From Clostridia bacterium (lineage in GTDB: Bacteria > Bacillota > Clostridia > Oscillospirales > Acutalibacteraceae): a stretch of 6,408 bases of DNA. Below the pieces are notes generated by a model, which saw nothing but the letters and a program-made list of their open reading frames with translations, was not told the origin of the DNA and did not search any database. Below, one piece after another: positions 1 through 4,900 of this stretch; the first letter of the stretch is position 1, and every line of letters starts with the position of its first letter. The DNA lies in contig JAFWCS010000485.1 in assembly GCA_017534365.1 (NCBI GenBank), positions 1 to 6,408 of the forward strand, written 5' to 3'. A program made the position numbers and the translations under genes.

Positions 1-1150
1 CAGGATTCTGCACCCATTCGTCATTCACAAGGATCGTGCGTCTGGTATACTTGTCAAGATACTTGACGCCGCAGAGCTCACGGACCCAAGGTCTGGTCTG
101 ATGGTTGAGCACGGGCACCAGGACGTAGTTGAACGCCTGCTGCATGAGCGCTTCGATGAAATCATAGCCGAGCGCGCCGGAGTTGACGTCCACCTTCTCG
201 AAGGAAGGAGCCGGAGCCGCAGCGCCGTTCGCAACGCGAACCGCATCGCCGAGACCGACAGTGACCCAATCGTCCGGATGGACCCAGCCGTAGTAGTCAT
301 AATTGGCGGTGCTGATGGCCTGATCGCTCACGTCATTGCCGTTGGCGTCAATGAAGCTGTAGTAATCAGGAAGGACGTAGGAATACTTGTTGTCGAATTC
401 TTCGTCCAGCTTGGTCCACTTGCCGAGCACGTATTTGTTCAGCAGGGCCTGCGCCAGATTGATCGCGCCGTTGTTCGCATCCTTGTAGATGGCGGGAACA
501 GCGTCCAGATTCTTGACATCAAAGTAGTCATAGTCGTTGGTCTTGTCGTCATCGTCATTCTGCGGAGCAACGAGACCGTAAACAAGACCGATCACAAGCT
601 CTCTGACGTCGAACACATAGTTCGCGATGAAGGAATGCATGACGCCCAGACTGATGGTGCCGTCCACGTATTTACCAACCAGACCGGCGTTGTCCGCCAG
701 CATGTTGAGCACGGCATAGATCACTTCGATATCCGTCGCGTTGCCGTCAGCGTGGTTCGCAGTGCTTCTCTTAAGATCCGTATTCGCGGTACCGGGGGCG
801 GTCAGACGACCGATGTTAAGAGAGGCGGCGTCGCCCAGCATGGGAAGCAGGGTCTGCACGCTGGCCAGAAGCTGTCTGACGCTGTGGATGGTCGTGTTGA
901 TGCTCGCGAGATCCAGCGTACCAATATAAATATTGACAACCAGATTCTCTTTCGCAAGCATACGATCCAACTCATCCAGTGCCATGGACGCATACTGCTC
1001 CGACGTAAAGGACGGAGAGTCGACGTCGTTGTAAGAATCGGCGATTGCGGCTCCTCTATAGGCCTGATATGCGCTGCCCATCACGGAGAAAGATCCGATC
1101 AGCATCGCAAAAGCCATGAGGATCGCGAGCATGCGAGTTGACTTTTTCAA
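1..1150 (-). CDS. Secreted protein of unknown function, N-terminal part (cut by left edge)
   Basis: The frame is open from a TTG start at 1148-1150 to the left edge, giving 383 residues; the C-terminus lies outside. The start is chosen because GGAGG (1160-1164) sits 9 nt upstream and the protein then begins with a textbook signal peptide: KKSTR, a hydrophobic run at about residues 7-24, and a G-S-A site suggesting cleavage after A27. The next in-frame ATG (1130-1132) would delete the basic n-region. The mature part has no further membrane segment. It is rich in Asp, Asn and Tyr, with an acidic stretch NDDDDK (198-203) followed by NDYDYFD, a loop DANGNDVSD (268-276) with acidic/amide residues spaced as in calcium-binding loops, and an Ala/Pro linker near 308-318. 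I recognise no catalytic motif or named domain. It is probably exported to the cell surface or medium. It has its own promoter and long leader, so it is unlikely to be co-transcribed with the glucan synthase gene upstream. Long opposite-strand frames here are shadows. Confidence 0.85.
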   Translation of the reverse strand, partial: MKKSTRMLAILMAFAMLIGSFSVMGSAYQAYRGAAIADSYNDVDSPSFTSEQYASMALDELDRMLAKENLVVNIYIGTLDLASINTTIHSVRQLLASVQTLLPMLGDAASLNIGRLTAPGTANTDLKRSTANHADGNATDIEVIYAVLNMLADNAGLVGKYVDGTISLGVMHSFIANYVFDVRELVIGLVYGLVAPQNDDDDKTNDYDYFDVKNLDAVPAIYKDANNGAINLAQALLNKYVLGKWTKLDEEFDNKYSYVLPDYYSFIDANGNDVSDQAISTANYDYYGWVHPDDWVTVGLGDAVRVANGAAAPAPSFEKVDVNSGALGYDFIEALMQQAFNYVLVPVLNHQTRPWVRELCGVKYLDKYTRRTILVNDEWVQNP

Positions 1151-1159
1151 ACTTGTACA

Positions 1160-1164
1160 CCTCC
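1160..1164 (-). promoter_or_regulatory. Ribosome binding site deciding the TTG start
   Basis: Minus-strand GGAGG, within TTGGAGGTG, lies 9 nt before the TTG at 1150-1148. No ATG or other usable start in this frame lies at a suitable distance. The site therefore supports initiation at TTG, which gives a complete signal peptide. Confidence 0.8.
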
Positions 1165-1281
1165 AAAAAAATTTGAGATTTGCTCGATGGGACAGAAAAT
1201 TTTGATGCGTGTCTCCTCGAACCACTTTAATAAAACATTATTATCATGGAACTACGGAAACACTTTGACCGACCTCCTTTA

Positions 1282-1316
1282 TTTGCCGCGCCAGATACGC
1301 CTTTATCCGGCGCAAA
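1282..1316 (-). other. Leader hairpin immediately upstream of a Shine-Dalgarno-like sequence
   Basis: The arms are TATCCGGC (1304-1311) and GCCAGATA (1290-1297) on the plus strand, 8 bp with one G-U pair in RNA and a 6-nt loop. An outer 5-bp stem, TTTGC (1282-1286) with GCAAA (1312-1316), is separated by a 3-nt bulge. No U-run follows on the minus strand; the next bases are instead AAAGGAGGT. An intrinsic terminator is therefore unlikely, and an mRNA-stabilising or regulatory element fits better. Confidence 0.6.
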
Positions 1317-1423
1317 GCAACAGCCAAAAACACAAAATTTTTTGTCCACGGGATGCTCCCGCCGGCGAAGTCCGCCCGAAAATGGGCACACTACGCCTGC
1401 AAAAACACCATATGGTCATAATA

Positions 1424-1452
1424 ACTATACCTAAAAGTTGGCCCAATGTCAA
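1424..1452 (-). promoter_or_regulatory. Sigma-A/sigma-70 type promoter for the secreted-protein gene
   Basis: Minus-strand TTGACA (1447-1452) is a perfect -35 box. It is followed after exactly 17 nt (1430-1446) by TATAGT (1424-1429), which matches the -10 consensus at 5 of 6 positions. The surrounding DNA is AT-rich, with A/T runs just upstream of the -35 that could act as an UP element. The promoter points at the TTG-start gene and lies downstream of the synthase terminator, so it makes the secreted-protein gene an independent unit. Confidence 0.85.
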
Positions 1453-1568
1453 CGATTTTTAAAATTCCATTCATTTTTTGTTAATTATCAACAAGAACGC
1501 TTCTCAATTTTTGTTGAATATTTCTGTTCCTCTGTCCCGGTATGCTTCAGTTGCGCCGATGATCTGAT

Positions 1569-1590
1569 CGTGAAGGGGTTTTCCTTTACA
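1569..1590. repeat. Inverted-repeat element, copy 1
   Basis: This 22-nt element has arms CGTGAAG and CTTTACA around an 8-nt centre. It is identical to the copy at 1721-1742 at 20 of 22 positions. Its left arm carries one change (G for A at position 4), which breaks one base pair of the dyad. Confidence 0.6.
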
Positions 1591-1596
1591 TCAAAA

Positions 1597-1631
1597 CGGC
1601 GTTTTTTCGTCCTCAGCGTCGAAAAAAGCCG
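1597..1631. other. Imperfect hairpin with T6/A6 arms
   Basis: On the plus strand, CGGC (1597-1600) pairs with GCCG (1628-1631) and TTTTTTCG (1602-1609) with CGAAAAAA (1620-1627). One G (1601) bulges and the loop is 10 nt. The T-run lies inside the stem rather than after it, so it does not look like a standard intrinsic terminator on either strand. Its role is unknown. Confidence 0.45.
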
Positions 1632-1720
1632 CCGAATCGACGTATAATATATAAAATGTATATGAAAACGGGCCGCCGAAGCCAGGGCGCGGGATGCGAT
1701 TTGGCATCTGAACGGCAGTG

Positions 1721-1742
1721 CGTAAAGGGGTTTTTCTTTACA
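1721..1742. repeat. Inverted-repeat element, copy 2
   Basis: The arms CGTAAAG and CTTTACA flank an 8-nt centre; GTAAAG/CTTTAC gives a perfect 6-bp stem. It is a near-identical direct repeat of the element 152 bases to the left (20 of 22 positions). It lies 12 bases beyond the U-tract of the synthase terminator in the direction of transcription. Confidence 0.6.
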
Positions 1743-1753
1743 GACGCAAAATG

Positions 1754-1812
1754 AAAAAACAAATCGCTCGCGATGCCGGCCGGCGTTTTCCGACTGAATC
1801 ACGGGCGATTTG
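1754..1812 (-). terminator. Rho-independent terminator of the glucan synthase gene
   Basis: Read on the minus strand, CAAATCGC (1812-1805) pairs perfectly with GCGATTTG (1767-1760). Inside, after a C-A mismatch, CGTGAT pairs with ATCGCG (one G-U), and after a 3-nt bulge GTCGG pairs with CCGGC around a 10-nt loop. Six T residues (1759-1754) follow the stem at once. It lies about 107 nt after the synthase stop codon, with no gene between. The 3' arm could also pair with another CAAATCGC further on at 1703-1696. Confidence 0.75.
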
Positions 1813-1901
1813 ACTAAAATGCGTTGAATACTTCCAGCAGTTTGACGAATTTCGACCCTGTGAGAAGGTGTTCTTCCCTGCTTTTTCCGGCCGGTTTTCG
1901 C

Positions 1902-1923
1902 CGTAAAGAGCGCTGCCTTTACA
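1902..1923. repeat. Inverted-repeat element, copy 3, overlapping the synthase stop codon
   Basis: It has the same 7-nt arms, CGTAAAG and CTTTACA, and the same 8-nt spacing as copy 2, but an unrelated centre containing the palindrome AGCGCT. It includes the stop codon (1919-1921) and part of the last Met codon of the synthase gene. Conservation of arms and spacing with a different centre suggests selection on the dyad, although three copies is a small sample. Confidence 0.5.
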
Positions 1924-4900
1924 TGGATCCACCGCTCTTTTTCGCCTGTTTCTCGAAACTGCGGATCTGTTCCCGGTGATCAGACAGACATCTGGCATAC
2001 CAGGCGGCGCTGCCGGTATAGTGCGTCCACCCCGCGCGGCCTTCGATCCCCTGCCCCGCGGCAATATCCCCCGCCATTGCATAGGGTTCGCCGCCGTAAC
2101 AGGCGCGTAACGCGTGCGCGTCCGGCGACAATGCCTTCAGCACGGCAATGCCCTTCGCTGTTTTTCCGCTCTCCAGCAGCGCCATTGCGAACCACACTGC
2201 AGCGTGCGTATACTGCCCGCCGTTTTCCCGCAGCCCGGGAGGATACGCCGCGATATAGCCGATCCGGTCGCGGTCCGCCGTTTCAAACGGCGGATCCAGC
2301 AGGCGAATGAGACCGGTCTCCGGGTCAAACAGTCGTTCAAACGCATTCTCCAGCGCCGTTTCGCCCCTGCCGTTCCGTCCGAGGCCGGCAAACACCGCCC
2401 AGGCCTGCGGCAGGAGGTCCAGAAACTTCTCCCCCCCGAGCGGCTGCCCATCCGGCAGGATCGCTCGCGCGTAATGATCGCCCATCCAGGCTGTCGCCTC
2501 CACCGCAGCGGTCAGTTCTCTGCAGCGGCGCAGCAGGGCGTCCCTGCGCGCCGGCCGTCCGCAGCGCGCGCAGAGCTCCGCCAGCTGGCGAAATACGCAG
2601 ATCTGAAACATGGCCAGCCATACGCTTTCGCCCTGTGTTTCCGTCCCGATCGCCGAAAAGCCGTCGTTCCAGTCGCAGCTGCCGATCAGCGGCAGGCCGT
2701 GGGAACCGGACGTCATTGCGCGTTCGGCCGCCCGCAGGCAATGGGAGAGCAGCGTTTCGCGCCGCTGTGTGCGCGCAGGCTGCAGATAGCGTTCCCGCTC
2801 GCCGGCGCGCAGCGAGTCTGCGGAAAGATAAGGCAGCGGAACCTCGAGGATTCCGAAATCGTCAGTCCGACGCAAATAATCCGCCAGCACGTACGGCAGC
2901 CAGAGCAGATCGTCGCTGCACCGCGTTCGCACACCGGCGATTCTGCCGCCGGGCAGCACATGCCACCAGTGCAGAACGTCTCCATCCTCAAACTGCACGG
3001 CGGCGCAGCGCAGCAGGTGACGGCGCACCAGCGCCGGCTCGCGCAGGACCAGCGCGAGGCAGTCCTGCAGCTGATCCCGGAATCCGAAGGCGCCGGCGCA
3101 CTGCTGCGGACCGACGCGGCCGAAAAAGCGGGCGGCGCGCACCTGATGATAAAGAAACCGGCTTGCGAAGCGGTCCAATTCCGGGGCGCCGGTCACCAGC
3201 GGCGCAAGCTCCGGCGCATCGAAACGCGCAACCGCCGGCAGCCGCTCTGCGGCAGACGCTGCCGCGCCCCAGGACAGCCAGAAGGTGCAGTCCGCCGTGC
3301 CGCCCGGCTGCAAAAGAACCGTACGGGTCAGTGCTGCCATGCCGTCCTTTGGCACGAGCGTCGCGGGATCGCACCGCCCGGCAAAAAACGGGGCAAAGGA
3401 AAAGGAGACATCTGCTTCACCGCTGCACTGCAGCGCCGTCCAGCCGGGAAACGGCGCCATGATCGCCCGGATCAGGACGCCGGTCGGCAGCTTCCGGCCG
3501 CAAAATGCGCCGGCAGGCAGACGCTGCGGCATGCCGACCGGACGGATCTGATAGGACAGCGCGGCGTTCACCGCACGGGGCAAACGATTCCGCAGCCGCA
3601 CCCGGCAGCGTTTGACCATGCCGACAGACGCCACGTCGACCACTGCGCTGTAGGCAATTCCCGCCGCTTCCCCCTGCCATTGCGCCGCTTCCGTCGTAAA
3701 CGTCGCTGCGCCGCAGGCGGCAAGGTCATAAAACGCGCCGTCGATCCGCAGCAAAAGCAGTTCTCCCTGCCCTGCAACAGCCGGATCTCCCGTGCGCAGC
3801 GTCAGCGGCTGCTCGTGCGCGTTGATCGCCCAGGTAAAGCCGATCGACTTGTCAGAAACAAGGGTGCCGAACTGCGGGTTGGCATACACCATATGCCAAG
3901 GAATATCAAGGGATTCCGGTTCATTATCGGCACTTCGAAGCATCGAGATTTTTTCTTCTGTAAAGTGGTATCCCTTTTCACTGTTTTCAAACATTTCAGG
4001 CTGCGGCAGGCGGTGCATAGGCAAAAGATCCGGCGCGGGATGCGGATGATCGGCTGCGGAAACACGCGCGCGGAAGGTCACAGCAGCTGCTGCGGCCAGC
4101 GCAGCGATTTCACGCGGTGTATGCCGCGCCAGCGGCGCCAGATGCACGCCGCCGCTGACCCCGATCAGCTGGGCGCAGCTTTCCGCACGCAGCAGCGCAC
4201 GCACCGCTGTGGTGGTTTCGCCGGCATAGCCCTCCCGGAACGCGAACGCAATCACCAGATCCGTCGTCACCCCGGCGGTCCGCAGCGCCTGCGCGCCCCG
4301 CACGTACGGGATCAGCATGGAGACCGGATCCTCCTGCTCGAGCTGCACGAGGAGGATCGGATGATCGCCGGAAATGCCGAAGCTCCAGAGATCCGCCCGC
4401 GCGATCTCCTCCCCTGCGCCGAGCGGCAAGCCGATCGACGGCGAAAGCGGATCGAGCGCGGCCTGCAGAAGCCGCATGCCGACCGCAATTTCCATCGCAT
4501 CCGTTCCGAATACCATGCGCGCCCGCTTGCCCGCGCCGCCGCACGCCCGCACGGAAAGGAGAAGATGCAGCGCCGCCTGCGGCGTCTCCGCTGCGGCAAG
4601 GCAGAGGCGAAAGGTCCGGCGGCTGCGCCCGGCGAGCTTGAGCGGAACTGCCAGCGCGCAGCAGACGTCCGGGTTCCCGCGCTCCCCCGCCGTCAAGGGC
4701 TTGCGGCCGAGAGATTCCGGCCCGAGCGGCGCGGTCAGCACCCGGGAACGCGCCGTTGCGATCGTAACCGGCGCCTCCTCCAGAAATCCGACCGCAAGCG
4801 CCGCAGCCGTGCCCACCCGCGCATCTGTGCGCGCGAACACGGCGCACCGCTCCTCCGGCAGCGTCACATCGGTCACAAACAGCTTTGAAAACGCGGGATG

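Larger units (their letters stand above)
1151..1417 (-). promoter_or_regulatory. Long structured 5' leader of the secreted-protein gene
   Basis: A start of transcription about 7 nt past the -10 box would fall near 1417, leaving about 267 nt of untranslated leader. Its 5' part holds short GC hairpins (GCCC/GGGC arms at 1374-1377 and 1384-1387; CGGGA/TCCCG arms at 1349-1361). A strong hairpin at 1282-1316 follows, and directly after it a 9-nt Shine-Dalgarno match at 1272-1280. The last 100 nt are AT-rich and weakly structured. I looked for the conserved cores of cyclic-di-GMP-I riboswitches and T-boxes and did not see them. The leader boundary is inferred from the promoter and has not been mapped. 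Confidence 0.5.
1453..1753. other. AT-rich intergenic stretch without a supported gene
   Basis: Several short frames cross this stretch on both strands, but none has a ribosome binding site, a recognisable product or coding-like composition, and the minus-strand one runs through the terminator. It holds two copies of the CGTAAAG-N8-CTTTACA inverted repeat (1569-1590, 1721-1742), a hairpin at 1597-1631 and a very AT-rich run around 1640-1665. Confidence 0.6.

Noticed and set aside
268..350. Dockerin or EF-hand domain around the DANGNDVSD loop
   Set aside because: Only one loop is seen, at 323-349, and position 12 is not acidic. There is no paired second repeat in the visible protein, so only a resemblance is noted.
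101..1141. 346-codon plus-strand open frame
   Set aside because: It lies opposite the secreted-protein gene, which has a ribosome binding site, signal peptide and upstream promoter. The plus-strand frame has none of these and its product looks like an antisense translation.
1151..1417. Cyclic-di-GMP riboswitch or T-box in the leader
   Set aside because: I did not find the conserved core sequences of either class. The small GC hairpins alone are not specific evidence.
1187..1462. 91-codon plus-strand frame over the leader and promoter
   Set aside because: No ribosome binding site, no recognisable product, and it overlaps a well-supported minus-strand promoter and leader.
1643..1648. TATAAT on the plus strand as a promoter
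   Set aside because: The hexamer 17 nt upstream (1620-1625) does not resemble TTGACA, there is no extended -10 motif, and no plus-strand gene lies downstream.
1488..1802. 104-codon minus-strand frame between the two genes
   Set aside because: It starts inside the terminator stem and has no ribosome binding site. Its internal repeated peptide merely reflects the duplicated inverted-repeat element.
2114..4888. 924-codon open frame on the plus strand opposite the synthase gene
   Set aside because: It is a shadow of the GC-rich synthase codons. The product is Arg/Gln/Ala-rich low-information sequence with no family resemblance, whereas the minus-strand frame shows clear family motifs throughout.
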